Of a DNA stretch of 64,000 bases, positions 25,666 through 34,539 are shown piece by piece; position 1 is the stretch's first letter; each line of letters opens with the position of its first letter. Location: assembly GCA_018433085.1 (NCBI GenBank), contig JAHDRW010000008.1:186001-250000 (forward strand), read 5' to 3'. Under the pieces are notes generated by a model that saw only the letters and a list, made by a program, of their open reading frames with translations, did no database searches and was not told the origin of the DNA. Source of the stretch: Deltaproteobacteria bacterium. Lineage in GTDB: Bacteria > Desulfobacterota > Desulfomonilia > UBA1062. The position numbers and the translations under genes are program-made.

Positions 25666-27038
25666 TGCCCGCCACCCGATGACCCGTTGTCTGGCGTGTC
25701 GCGCCGCGCTGCACCGCTGCCTGCCGCGCCTCGGCCCGACGAACCTCCGCCCGATGCGCCGCGCTGTGGTTCTTCCCCGCCGGAAGAAGATTCCCCCGGT
25801 GCGCCCTCCTGGTCCGCGCCCTTGAGTATTGTGCCTTCACAGGTCACGCCTTGAGGAGTGGCGCTTTCCCGGAGCCCTCCCTCCCGGATCATCCTCTGGA
25901 CCTCGCCCCTCACCGAGGCGACGGGCACCCCCTGCTCCCGGGATATCCGCGCGAGATCGCGGTATTCGAGCTTGGAGCGGGTCGAGCCGTCCGGCAGGAC
26001 GCTCTCCTTGACGCCCACTTCACCCCAGCGTGTGCCGATAGTGTAAGAAGTACGATCGAGCACCGTTCTTTCAATAGAATGATACCGCGTCCCGATGGAG
26101 GTGGTGTGGGTCAGGAGACAGGCCACTATCCCGTGCAGGTGCTCCGCTTCGCAGATGACCTGGAAGCCGAACCCCGGCCTGCCCCGCTTCATGATCTTGG
26201 GCACCAGGAGCGCATCCAGTGCCCCGGCCTCGAACAGCCTGGCCAGTGAGGCCTCGGTTTCTTCCGGGTTCATGTCGTCCACGTCGGCCTCCACCATATA
26301 CGCCCCCTGGCCGGACTCGCCGGACTTCGTCCCGCACAGGATGCAGCGGCAGAAATTGGGCCACCCGGGTATCTCCCTGTCGCCGCAGCCGTAGCCCACC
26401 GAACCGATCATAAGGTCCGCAGGTGGACCGCCTGGTTGCGCCAGGGCGGCCACGACCGCGGCCCCGGTGGGGGTGGTCAGCTCGAAGGGGATGTCCGTGA
26501 ACCGCACCTGCCTGCCTTCGAGCAGCTTCACGGTTGCCGGTGCCGGAACCGGGATGGTGCCGTGCATGGACCGGGTCGTCCCCGTGCCCAGGGGGATCTG
26601 CCTGCAGTAGACCGACCCGATACAAAGATACTCGATGGCCGCGGCAATGCCCACGATGTCGAGGATGGAGTCCAGCGCCCCCACCTCGTGGAAATGCACC
26701 TCGTTCACGTCGACGCCGTGCACCTGGCCCTCGGCCCTGGCCAGCGCCAGAAAGATCGCCCCGGCCCGGTTGCGCACGGCATCGGGCAGCACGGAGAGGA
26801 TCTGATCTCTGATGAGGGCATAGGTGCGCGACTCGTGCTCGTGGCTGCAATGAAAAGACAGATCGAGTGCACCGATGCCGTGAACGCTCCGGGGGGCGGT
26901 CTCCAGGGTAAAATCGCCGACCGGGAGTTTCCGGAGCATGTCCTCCAGATACCCGACCGGACACCCCAAATGAACCAGGCTCCCCAGCAGCATGTCTCCA
27001 CTGATTCCGCCTACCGGGTCTATGACAAGAATCCGCAC
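25662..27038 (-). CDS. larC: Nickel insertion protein LarC
   Basis: CTP-dependent nickel insertion into the pincer nucleotide. It starts RILVIDPVGGISGDMLLGSL and has VHFHEVGALDSILDIVG, the ELTTPTGAAVVAAL segment and the C-terminal EADVDDMNPEE and KRGRPGFGFQVICEAEH blocks. The start is GTG 27038, placed by GGAGGTGA just before it; a longer frame from 27119 lacks support. In L. plantarum larC is two frames joined by programmed frameshifting; here it is one uninterrupted gene of 458 residues. The last ~50 residues (from about GAPGESS) are Gly/Ser/Ala/Arg low-complexity sequence not needed for the fold. First gene of larCBE. Confidence 0.93.
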   Translation of the reverse strand: MRILVIDPVGGISGDMLLGSLVHLGCPVGYLEDMLRKLPVGDFTLETAPRSVHGIGALDLSFHCSHEHESRTYALIRDQILSVLPDAVRNRAGAIFLALARAEGQVHGVDVNEVHFHEVGALDSILDIVGIAAAIEYLCIGSVYCRQIPLGTGTTRSMHGTIPVPAPATVKLLEGRQVRFTDIPFELTTPTGAAVVAALAQPGGPPADLMIGSVGYGCGDREIPGWPNFCRCILCGTKSGESGQGAYMVEADVDDMNPEETEASLARLFEAGALDALLVPKIMKRGRPGFGFQVICEAEHLHGIVACLLTHTTSIGTRYHSIERTVLDRTSYTIGTRWGEVGVKESVLPDGSTRSKLEYRDLARISREQGVPVASVRGEVQRMIREGGLRESATPQGVTCEGTILKGADQEGAPGESSSGGEEPQRGASGGGSSGRGAAGSGAARRDTPDNGSSGGGQ

Positions 27039-27262
27039 GACTTCACCTCCGGGAAATGCCGTTTTTGGTATGATTGTCTGCTCGTGTATCTTGTGCCATA
27101 CTTCCCCCGCGGGGCACAATGACTTTGTAATCCGTCAATATCCTGAACTATATGGGCGAATCGCTTCCCGAGGGCTATTTTTTCACCAACTATCTTGTCC
27201 CCCTGTCATAAAAGGATTATGAAAGGGATGTGTTTCACCGAAATGTTATACTGAGGAGCAGT

Positions 27263-28861
27263 ATGAAGAGATCCTGTCTCTTTCTTTTTCTGTGCTCGTT
27301 TCTATTCATGGGAGCAGCATCTCCGGACGTGACGACCTACACGGTCAGAAGCGGCGACACCCTCTCGGCGATTGCGGCCTCGTACATGCCCTACACCGCC
27401 GCATATACCCGGAGGGAGCTCATCGCCGGCATCAGGGCGATCAACAAGATCGACGGCCCGCTATCCATCGGGCAGTCACTGAGAATACCCGTGGCCTGGA
27501 AAGAGCCGGTGAAGGCCAGGACCGTGACCAGGCCCAGCGATTTCCCGGCGAAGGGCCTCTACATGAACCCCTCGTCCGCCGGCACCCGGTTTATCTTCGA
27601 TTCCGCAGAGAGGCTCAAGAGCCTGGGAGGCAACACAATCGTTTTCGACGCCAAGGACGATCTGGGCGCCATCACCTACCCCAGCCCCATCCGCCGGGAC
27701 TACTGCCCTGAAGAGAAATACTACCCGAACATCGAAGAGCTGCCCAAGCTCGTGGAATATCTCCATCGCATGGACATCCACGTTGCCGCCCGGGTGGTCG
27801 CGTTCCGCGATCCCATCATGTCGCGGACCAGGCCCGATTGGTGCATCAACCGGGAAAAGAACTGGCTCGACCCCGCGAACCCGGATGTCCAGGAATATAT
27901 CCTGACCGTGATCGAAGAGCTTGTGGAAAACGGTGTGGACGAGATCCAGCTCGACTACATCCGCTACCATGCCGACGGACGTACCGATACGGGCATCGAA
28001 GGGGTCTCGCGGACGGACGTCATCGCGTCCTTCCTGGAGAAGGTGCACGCCCTCACCAGGCCCAGAGGGGTGCTGCTCTCGGTCGACATGTTCGGGATCG
28101 TGATCTGGCAGCGGGATGTTGACGTGCTCGTGGTGGGCCAGGACATCTCCAAGATGAAGCACCACGTGGATATCGTCTCGCCCATGCTCTATCCCTCGCA
28201 TTTCAATCCGGGCTTCGGCGGGGTGAAAAACCCTGCGGACGATCCCTACCGGTTTATCCATAACGGCATCAGAAGGATGAGGGATCTGGTGGGCGACGAG
28301 GTGGTTATCAGGCCGTGGCTCCAGTCGTTTCCGCTGCGGGTGACCACCGGGTTCGACGCAAAGTACATCCAGACCCAGATCGACGCTGCCCGTGACGCCG
28401 GCGGTACGGGCTGGCTGCTTTGGAGCCCGGGCAACTACTACAACAACGCCTACGGGGCCATGCAGAACCTGATGAAGCCCGACCCCCCACGGGAAGTGCT
28501 GGAGGCCAGCGGCGACCACCGAAGGGTGGTGCCCGCGCTCCCGGTGCCCGCGCCGACTCCCGGCCACAAGGCCGCACCGGCACCGACCCCCGAATCTTCA
28601 CCCTCGGAGGCCCACACATCCGGGCCTGCCCCGGCACCGGCAGACGAGCCTGAGCCTGCGGAGGCACCCGATCCGGCGCCCGAAATCTCCTCTCCCGCGT
28701 CCGCGCCGGCAACCTCTCCCGCCCGCCGTGAAGCCCAGCCTCCCGAGCCCTCCGAAAACTCCCGTCAGCAGCCGAAAGATATCCAGTCTTCAGGAAACGA
28801 GTCTCCCCCGGAGCACGAGCGCATGCGCATGCCCGGGTCGGCCGAGCCTCCCCGGGGCTGA
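27263..28861 (+). CDS. Exported LysM protein with DUF4015 (glycoside-hydrolase-like) domain
   Basis: 532 residues from ATG 27263 (GAGGAG just upstream). A signal peptide ends near residue 20 (FMGAAS). A LysM domain follows at about 25-75 (YTVRSGDTLSAIAASY ... LSIGQSLRIP), which binds peptidoglycan glycans. Residues ~85-395 form a DUF4015 TIM-barrel: KGLYMNPSSAG, NTIVFDAKDD, MDIHVAARVVAFRDP, NGVDEIQLDYIRYHADG, SPMLYPSHFN and GWLLWSPGNYYNN. Asp/Glu in EIQLDYIRY are the likely active-site acids. The last ~120 residues are Pro/Ala/Glu/Ser-rich and probably a flexible spacer. The role is inferred to be cell-wall or exopolysaccharide hydrolysis. Confidence 0.88.
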   Translation: MKRSCLFLFLCSFLFMGAASPDVTTYTVRSGDTLSAIAASYMPYTAAYTRRELIAGIRAINKIDGPLSIGQSLRIPVAWKEPVKARTVTRPSDFPAKGLYMNPSSAGTRFIFDSAERLKSLGGNTIVFDAKDDLGAITYPSPIRRDYCPEEKYYPNIEELPKLVEYLHRMDIHVAARVVAFRDPIMSRTRPDWCINREKNWLDPANPDVQEYILTVIEELVENGVDEIQLDYIRYHADGRTDTGIEGVSRTDVIASFLEKVHALTRPRGVLLSVDMFGIVIWQRDVDVLVVGQDISKMKHHVDIVSPMLYPSHFNPGFGGVKNPADDPYRFIHNGIRRMRDLVGDEVVIRPWLQSFPLRVTTGFDAKYIQTQIDAARDAGGTGWLLWSPGNYYNNAYGAMQNLMKPDPPREVLEASGDHRRVVPALPVPAPTPGHKAAPAPTPESSPSEAHTSGPAPAPADEPEPAEAPDPAPEISSPASAPATSPARREAQPPEPSENSRQQPKDIQSSGNESPPEHERMRMPGSAEPPRG

Positions 28862-29093
28862 TCAGAGCGTTTTCTTCTGCCTGAAAATGGCGGCCTTTTC
28901 ATAGCGAGAGGTGCTGGCTCCCCCGGCAAAACAGGCCCGCGCGCAAAGGACTCGCAGATCTCTTGTACCGCGAAACCTTCGGCAAGGCTTTCTGGGCAGA
29001 GGGGAAAAGAAGGGGGGATCGCCTTCTTCAAGTGCCTGTTTTCCGGCGCGCACGGCTTTATAATAATCCTATGGCTACTGGAGCGGATCAGGT

Positions 29094-29783
29094 ATGTCCC
29101 CTGCCCCTCTTCTCGTGCACGTCGAGGCTGGAACAGTGATGCGGACCTTCTTCAAGCGGATCCGGGTCGACCAATCCACGGTGGAGAGCATTGCGGAGCA
29201 GGCCAGGATCACGCCCGTCTTCCTCGTGCTTATGGCCACCTCGGGCGTTCTGGCCGCGGTCGCATTCCTCGCCAACTCCATACCCTTGCTTGTCGGGTCG
29301 ATGGTCGTCGCCCCTGCGCTTCCGCCCCTGGCCCTGGTAGCCTTTGCCGTCGTGACCGGCCGGTTTTCCTATGCGGCACGGGGTCTCGTATGTTCGCTGG
29401 TGGGGATATCCTTCGCAACGTCCTTTGCCATTGCCACGGCCTGGCTGCTCATAGCAGCGGGCGTGTTCCCTTCGGAGACTGTTTTAACGGACATGCCCCT
29501 GCTCGAAGAGCGCGTGAAGCCGGGATGGTACAGTGTGGTCGCGGCCCTTGCCGCGGGCGTTGCGGGAACGATCGCGCTCTCGCAGAACAAATACGACACC
29601 CTGGTGGGTGTGGTCGCTTCACTTGCCATCGTGCCGGCTGCGGCCGCTGCCGGTATAGCGCTGATCTCTCACGAGCCCGAGTTGAGCCTCGGCGGGCTGA
29701 TCCTCCTGAGCATAAACGCGGGGCTGATCATCGTTACGGGCATCGTCACGCTGGTCATCTTCCGGCCGGACAAAACAACCTGA
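29094..29783 (+). CDS. DUF389 family membrane protein
   Basis: 229 residues. After a short cytoplasmic start it has DQSTVESIAEQARITPVFLVLMATSGVLAAVAFL, then NSIPLLVGSMVVAPALPPLALV, the DUF389 signature (NS..vviGaM..ApLl.Pi). About six hydrophobic helices cover residues 40-222. The ORF start (ATG 29094, GGAG nine bases before) is used. ATG 29139 is an alternative with a weaker site, and the intervening 15 residues match nothing. Function of DUF389 is unknown. No neighbour on this strand suggests a role. Confidence 0.82.
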   Translation: MSPAPLLVHVEAGTVMRTFFKRIRVDQSTVESIAEQARITPVFLVLMATSGVLAAVAFLANSIPLLVGSMVVAPALPPLALVAFAVVTGRFSYAARGLVCSLVGISFATSFAIATAWLLIAAGVFPSETVLTDMPLLEERVKPGWYSVVAALAAGVAGTIALSQNKYDTLVGVVASLAIVPAAAAAGIALISHEPELSLGGLILLSINAGLIIVTGIVTLVIFRPDKTT

Positions 29784-29830
29784 CACCTGCAGGCATGCTC
29801 CGGCGTTGTCAATACCGGATGATTTTCCCT

Positions 29831-30067
29831 TCAGTCGACATCAATGATAGCACCGCAGTCTTCGCACCGGTACCGGGTTTTCCCGTCTTCTGCCGGCGCA
29901 TCGACTTCTTCGAAATCGAAGTTCTTCCTGCCGTGGGCATCAAAGCACTCGGGGCAGTAACCGCTGCCGAGCTCTTCTGCGGTGATGACCAGGTGGCAGT
30001 GGCGGCATCGCAGCTTTTTTGCGGGCCGGGGCAGCAGGACCAGGTGGAGATGTCTGCATGAGCTCAT
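29831..30067 (-). CDS. Small zinc-ribbon protein
   Basis: 78 residues with four zinc-type Cys pairs: LRCRHC (C21, C24), YCPEC (C38, C41) and YRCEDCGAIIDVD near the C-terminus, linked by an acidic stretch. The first two pairs form a classic zinc ribbon; the last CxxCG resembles the end of a second, incomplete ribbon or a dimer contact. There is no DNA-binding or enzyme domain. Such proteins are often accessory or regulatory. A ribosome site is weak, but composition and Cys spacing support a real gene. Confidence 0.68.
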   Translation of the reverse strand: MSSCRHLHLVLLPRPAKKLRCRHCHLVITAEELGSGYCPECFDAHGRKNFDFEEVDAPAEDGKTRYRCEDCGAIIDVD

Positions 30068-30365
30068 AGGATATCCATTCCCGACATTGTTTGCCTTTCC
30101 TTGCCTCGCGATCCGGCAGCCAGCCTTTCATGCCTGTTCGCCGGCACCGGTGTGTCATTGCATCCCCTGTAGTATGCATCTGCCGATCTTTCAAGGTTTT
30201 TCCTTGGGCGTGCGTGCATCGCGGGAGTGATCTTCCCGTCAGGATCGGCCGGCTTGTAAACAATCCTGCCGGCCCACCCGTCTATGGGATCAGGATATAA
30301 AAAACGAAACTCGCGGTTTTTTAAGGGGCACTGCCCACACTGCTACGAAAAAGGAGATGCGTGTG

Positions 30366-31151
30366 ATGAACATGAAAATTGTCGGTATGCCGATCATAAG
30401 GGTTCTGGTTGTCAGCGCGGGCATTCTGGTTATGATTCTGGCCTCTGTCTCGCCTTCGTTCGCCGGGACAAAGTGGAATGTGGAGGTTTCCGGAAGCGAT
30501 GACGGCATCAACGGATTCCATCTTTCCATCGGCGAGTATTACCGGGTTCCCCACCGGGAGGTGGTCGTGATTCACCAACGGGGAATCCGCCACGAAGAGC
30601 TGCCGGTGGTATTCTTCATCGCGAAGAGGGCGCGCGTGCATTCCGATGCGGTCGCCCGGCTGAGGCTCAAGGGCATGACCTGGATGGAGATCTCCCTGCA
30701 CTACGGTTTGAGCCCGGACATCTACCTCGTGCCCGGCTACTCCGGCGACAGGCAGCATCACCATGGTCTGAAACACCGGCGCCTGAGCGATCATGATATC
30801 GTGAACCAGGTAAATATGATCTTCCTGTCCGGCCATCACCGGTGCGCCCCGGACAGGATCGTCAAGTACCGGTCGCAAGGCAGAAGCTATGTGGTGATCG
30901 ACCGCGACTTCCCCCGCGACCGGCACGAGCCGCGCCGCGACGACAAGGCCCTGCAGCAGAAACACAAGAAAGACAGGGATGACCGGAGCGGCCGGAGAGC
31001 ACACCGGGACAACGACTGGAAGAATGGTAGCAAGGATAAGAACGACCGCCCCGGGAATCATGGAAACCGCGGCAGCAAAGGCAAGCAGGGCAACAATGGC
31101 AATCGAGAAACCCACCGGGTAAAGACAAAGATTTTTGCCCGGACGAATTGA
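30366..31151 (+). CDS. Exported protein with a basic, low-complexity tail
   Basis: 261 residues from ATG 30366 (AAGGAG at 30351-30356, spacing 9). A signal peptide ends at SPSFAG near residue 34. The folded core has GEYYRVPHREVVVIHQRGI, EELPVVFFIAKRARVHSDAV and RLKGMTWMEISLHYGLSPDIYLVPGY, then a second, shorter segment HDIVNQVNMIFLSGHH. The pattern eELPVVfFIA...V......R..G..W.eI...yGL.pdiy resembles an uncharacterised secreted family. The last ~70 residues are Lys/Arg/Asn/Gly/His-rich and disordered, able to bind nucleic acid or polysaccharide. Function unknown. Confidence 0.72.
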   Translation: MNMKIVGMPIIRVLVVSAGILVMILASVSPSFAGTKWNVEVSGSDDGINGFHLSIGEYYRVPHREVVVIHQRGIRHEELPVVFFIAKRARVHSDAVARLRLKGMTWMEISLHYGLSPDIYLVPGYSGDRQHHHGLKHRRLSDHDIVNQVNMIFLSGHHRCAPDRIVKYRSQGRSYVVIDRDFPRDRHEPRRDDKALQQKHKKDRDDRSGRRAHRDNDWKNGSKDKNDRPGNHGNRGSKGKQGNNGNRETHRVKTKIFARTN

Positions 31152-31210
31152 TCCGGCCCGCGCGAATCACCCGGGCGTGCCGATGCCTGGAGCCGCGCGT
31201 GCCGGCCTTG

Positions 31211-31234
31211 TGCCGGGCATCTTACTGCCCGGCA
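31211..31234. terminator. Hairpin between convergent genes
   Basis: A perfect 9-bp stem (31211-31219 with 31226-31234) and a 6-base loop between the exported protein (+) and nadE (-). No T-run. Confidence 0.45.
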
Positions 31235-31305
31235 TGAGGCGCTGTGAACGAAAACGGGAAACCGGCCTCCTGCACGCGGTCACCGGGCATCCGTTCGCGG
31301 CGGAA

Positions 31306-32274
31306 TCAGCCTGCCATCGAATGCGGGAGATCCCGCAGGTGGGAGGTTGCACGGTTTTTGGTGGTGAAATCCGTGAACGCCCGGTTCACCGCCTCTTCGG
31401 AGAGACCGAGGACCTGCGCCGCCTCGCCCGCGCTCACCTGGTGCTCCCAGGCATAGAGCAACAGATCGAGCTTGTCGAAGGATATGCGGAAAAAGAACTC
31501 CTGGTCGCTCACCGGCAGGCTGAAGGTGTCGGGGGAGGGAGGTCGCTCGATGATCTCCTGGACGACCCCGAGGTGGCGGGCGAGCTGGTACACCTGATTT
31601 TTGTAGACGTGCGCCAGCGCCTCGATGTCCGTGCCGCCGTCGCCGTATTTGCAGAAGTCGCCCAGAATGAACTCGGTTTTGTTCGTGGTGCCCGCCACGA
31701 TGCAGTTTCTCCTCTCCGCCTCGGCATAGAGGTGGATCATGCGCGATCGGATCTTGATGTTGGCGAACGAGGTGATCGCCCTGAAGGCATCCGGGTTGAG
31801 CCGCTTTATTTTCATCGTGCCGTCCGGGAGTTGCACCTGGAGATTGTAGAAGCTGAACGAGTCTCTCTCGAGCAGGTCGGTGGGAAGGGTGATGTTGTAT
31901 CTGCACCCCGGTTCATACTCAGGAACGAGCCCTTTGATGAACTCGTCCCGTGCGCGGTAGGAGACCACGCTCTCGACCGTGGGCGTGATATCGACCTCGC
32001 GGTACTCGATGCCCATCTTCTCCGCATGGATGCGTGCAAACCGGCTGCTGACCGGGTTTGACTCCCTCTCGGGAAGGATGAGCCCGTATACGTGCTTCCT
32101 GCCCATGGCCCGGACCGCCAGCTCGGCCATGACCGCGGAGTCGATCCCCCCGCTCAATCCCACCACGACGCCGGTCCTTCGATAGGCGCCCTTGACCTCT
32201 CCGACCACGAACCGGCCGATTCGCTCTGTCTCCTCCGCAGGATCGATCTGAAGGATATCGAGACCGAACTTCAT
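31306..32274 (-). CDS. nadE: NAD+ synthetase, ammonia-type
   Basis: Final step of NAD synthesis: amidates deamido-NAD using ATP and ammonia. The PP-loop SGGIDSA is at 41-47. Other family blocks are NPVSSRFARIHAEKMG, the NLQVQLPDGTMKIKRLNPDA region, RSRMIHLYAEAERRNCIVAGTTNKTEFILGDFCKYGDGGTDIEAL near 175-220 and RPPSPDTFSL. The length of 322 residues is longer than the minimal 270-280 type, and it lacks the glutaminase domain. The tail ends with a helical segment (GLSEEAVNRAFTDF). The start has GGAAGGGAA before it. Monocistronic here. Confidence 0.94.
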   Translation of the reverse strand: MKFGLDILQIDPAEETERIGRFVVGEVKGAYRRTGVVVGLSGGIDSAVMAELAVRAMGRKHVYGLILPERESNPVSSRFARIHAEKMGIEYREVDITPTVESVVSYRARDEFIKGLVPEYEPGCRYNITLPTDLLERDSFSFYNLQVQLPDGTMKIKRLNPDAFRAITSFANIKIRSRMIHLYAEAERRNCIVAGTTNKTEFILGDFCKYGDGGTDIEALAHVYKNQVYQLARHLGVVQEIIERPPSPDTFSLPVSDQEFFFRISFDKLDLLLYAWEHQVSAGEAAQVLGLSEEAVNRAFTDFTTKNRATSHLRDLPHSMAG

Positions 32275-32400
32275 AGATTCCCTTCCTCCCTGACTTTTTT
32301 TAAAGGCCCGTTTAATGCCCTGTGTCGTTATCGTCCGATATTTATTAATATTACACCATGCATCAGGCGCCGGGGAAGAGGGAGTTTCAGCATTGTACCG

Positions 32401-33084
32401 TCACTTTTCCCAGTCGATCAGGTCGGAGCGGGTCAGCGTGGTCTGACGCCTGGTGCCCGGCGCGTTGACCAAGTGCCAGGCCGTGTACTGTTCGGCATAG
32501 AGATCTGCGGACATGAGGTCGACCGGCACGATCACCCGGTATCCCCTCATCGCCGCGCCGGTCGCCGTGTGAAGCACGGCCCCGTTTGCGGCGGTACCCG
32601 CGATCACCACGGTTCTGGTTCCCCTTTCTTTCAGAAACTCATCCAGGTCCGTGCTATAGAACTTGTCGACGCTCGACCTCACCACCGGCTCACCCGGAGC
32701 CGGCTTGGCCCCGGCCAGGATATCCTCGGGCCTGCCGGTGCTGGTGAGACTGTGGGCCACCGGCACGTTCTGCGCCCTCGCCTGCTCAAGAAACCTTCCG
32801 ATCCTGGGCACGGACTGGACGCACCTCGGCCTCTGCTGCTCATTACAGGTGCTCTGCTGGATATCCAGCACCAGGAACGCGGTATCTGCAGGGTCGAGGG
32901 TCACGGGCTTGATCTCGGGCGGTGCAGGGGGCTGCACCGCGTCCCATTCATCGAGAATGGTTTTTATCTGCCCGGGTTCCCGGGAAAATGCCCCGGATAT
33001 GGCGAAAACCAGGAGAGCGGCCAGAACCAGGGTTCCGGTCATCCATCGGGAACCGTGTTTTGCAAATTGTTTTCCTCTTGTCAT
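32401..33084 (-). CDS. Exported isochorismatase-superfamily protein lacking the catalytic Cys
   Basis: 227 residues from ATG 33084 (GGAGG 7 bases upstream). It starts with a membrane/signal segment (TLVLAALLVFAISGAF), so it is likely exported. The hydrolase core is present: LVLDIQ with catalytic D74, and SVDKFYSTDL with K141. In the third catalytic block the usual GxxTxxCVxxTA reads GTAANGAVLHTA, so the nucleophile position is A169, not Cys. The protein cannot use the normal amidohydrolase/isochorismatase mechanism. It may bind ligand without hydrolysis or act through water. Two extra Cys near the first Asp (DIQQSTC..., PRC) do not replace it. Confidence 0.8.
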   Translation of the reverse strand: MTRGKQFAKHGSRWMTGTLVLAALLVFAISGAFSREPGQIKTILDEWDAVQPPAPPEIKPVTLDPADTAFLVLDIQQSTCNEQQRPRCVQSVPRIGRFLEQARAQNVPVAHSLTSTGRPEDILAGAKPAPGEPVVRSSVDKFYSTDLDEFLKERGTRTVVIAGTAANGAVLHTATGAAMRGYRVIVPVDLMSADLYAEQYTAWHLVNAPGTRRQTTLTRSDLIDWEK

Positions 33085-33417
33085 GATCGCCTCCTCATTC
33101 ATCCGGTTGTACCAGACTTGTACATAGGGTAAATAATACCGGAATGAATCCGGTTTGCCAGAGAGCGGAAAACGACTGCTGCACGTTTTCCCGGGAAAAA
33201 GAGTCAGGAGGAATCTTTCGTCATTCTCTTTTTTAAGTCCTTTTCGAAAACATCCTCCCTTCTTTCAAGCTTCATGAGAACCTGCATCGAATAAATTTTA
33301 CACAGTATTCCCGCTCATGCTACAACAGATGACACCCCGCATCAGAGAGACCCGGCCCATACGGGCTGTTGCTGTCATCATCGCGTCAGAAAGATTGTGT
33401 TGAAAAAGGAGGACCCC
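33085..33417. other. Divergent intergenic region
   Basis: 333 bases between the exported isochorismatase-like (-) and C_GCAxxG_C_C (+) genes. No supported gene and no confident promoter. Confidence 0.35.
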
Positions 33418-33936
33418 ATGAAGGAGACCCGGCAGGAGATACTGGACAGGGCGTTTGCGTGCGGAAAAAGCTTTGAAATGAAGAACGGGGGATGCCCACA
33501 GTGTACGCTCGCGGCGATATTCGAGGTGCTCGGCGTAGAGGACGACGCGGTGTTCAAGGCGGCGACCGCCCTTGCGGACGGCGTCGGACTCACCGGCGAC
33601 GGCCACTGCGGGGCTCTCTCGGGCGGTGCGATCGCGATCGGCTACCTCTATGGAAGGGAGAAGAGAGACTTCGGCGACATGATGAAGCTGGTTCCGGCCA
33701 ACCTGCTGGCCAAGGAGCTCCGCGACCGGTTCGTCGAGAAGTACGGTTCCGTGCGGTGCCGCGACCTGCAAAACGGGTTTTTCGGAAGGTTCTACAACCT
33801 CTATGACCCGGCAGGGCTTCAGGCCGCCTTCGAGGCGGGCATGCTGGATACCTGCTCCGACGTTGTGGGTGAGACGGCACGGATGGCAGTGGATATCATT
33901 CTTGAGGCGAGGCAATCCTCTGAACAGCGATCGTAG
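33418..33936 (+). CDS. C_GCAxxG_C_C family redox-type protein
   Basis: 172 residues from ATG 33418 (AAAGGAGGA upstream). The family pattern of spaced Cys is visible: FACGKSF, GGCPQCTLAAIF, the diagnostic GHCGALSGGAIAIGYLYG (CGAxxG), then SVRCRDLQ and DTCSDVVGETARMAVDII. These Cys-rich small proteins occur in anaerobes and are thought to bind metal or clusters or undergo redox; the function is not established. The neighbours are not co-oriented, so it appears monocistronic. Confidence 0.85.
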   Translation: MKETRQEILDRAFACGKSFEMKNGGCPQCTLAAIFEVLGVEDDAVFKAATALADGVGLTGDGHCGALSGGAIAIGYLYGREKRDFGDMMKLVPANLLAKELRDRFVEKYGSVRCRDLQNGFFGRFYNLYDPAGLQAAFEAGMLDTCSDVVGETARMAVDIILEARQSSEQRS

Positions 33937-34221
33937 CCCCTGCCTGCCGGTTTCATGACCGGCGGCTGCGCCCGCGAGGACACGGCCCGGCCAGCGGTTC
34001 GCGCAGCAGAGCCGGGGGAAACGCCCGCAGCCGTGCTGCAGTGGTCTGAAGCAGATTCATGCTCCATGCTCTTTCTCTCTCCCTCTTGTTTCGCAGCCCT
34101 GAAGATTTCGGAGGGTGCCCTTACATCTGCCGCAGGGACCGATCACCATGTTCGATGTGCGGAATTGAGGCAGGGTGCCTGCCTGCTATCATGAACTCTA
34201 AAAGACGAAAGGAGTACCGGC

Positions 34222-34539
34222 ATGCAGATAAAGGAGATCATGACACCAAAGCCGGAAGAAATTCCGGTTATCGAGTCGGTGGCCCTCGCGGCAGAAAGGA
34301 TGAAGCAGCTCAATGTGGGGGCGATCCCGGTATTCAGTGACAATAAAAAGAACATCGTAGGGGTGGTCACGGACCGAGATATCGTGGTGCGGGCCGTTGC
34401 CGAAAACAGAAACCCGGCTGAAACATCTCTCAGGGACATCATGAGTAAAGACGTGGTCACCTGTCCGGAAGACACCGATGTCTATGAAGCTGTCCGGGCC
34501 ATGGAAGAGAAGAAGGTGAGAAGGCCTTCCATGGCCTGA
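34222..34539 (+). pseudogene. CBS-domain protein truncated in the second CBS motif
   Basis: A start with AAAGGAG and MQIKEIMTPKPEEIPVIESV opens a classic tandem CBS protein. CBS1 is complete (GAIPVFSDNKKNIVGVVTDRDIVVRAV). CBS2 starts IMSKDVVTCPEDTDVYEAVRAMEEKKVRR and should continue with a hydrophobic strand and GIVS-type core. At residue 101 (base 34524) the match stops and four residues later the frame ends. Beyond it the sequence is the antisense of a binding-protein gene. Expected full length is ~140-150 residues, so the protein lacks about a third. CBS pairs bind adenine nucleotides. Confidence 0.7.
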
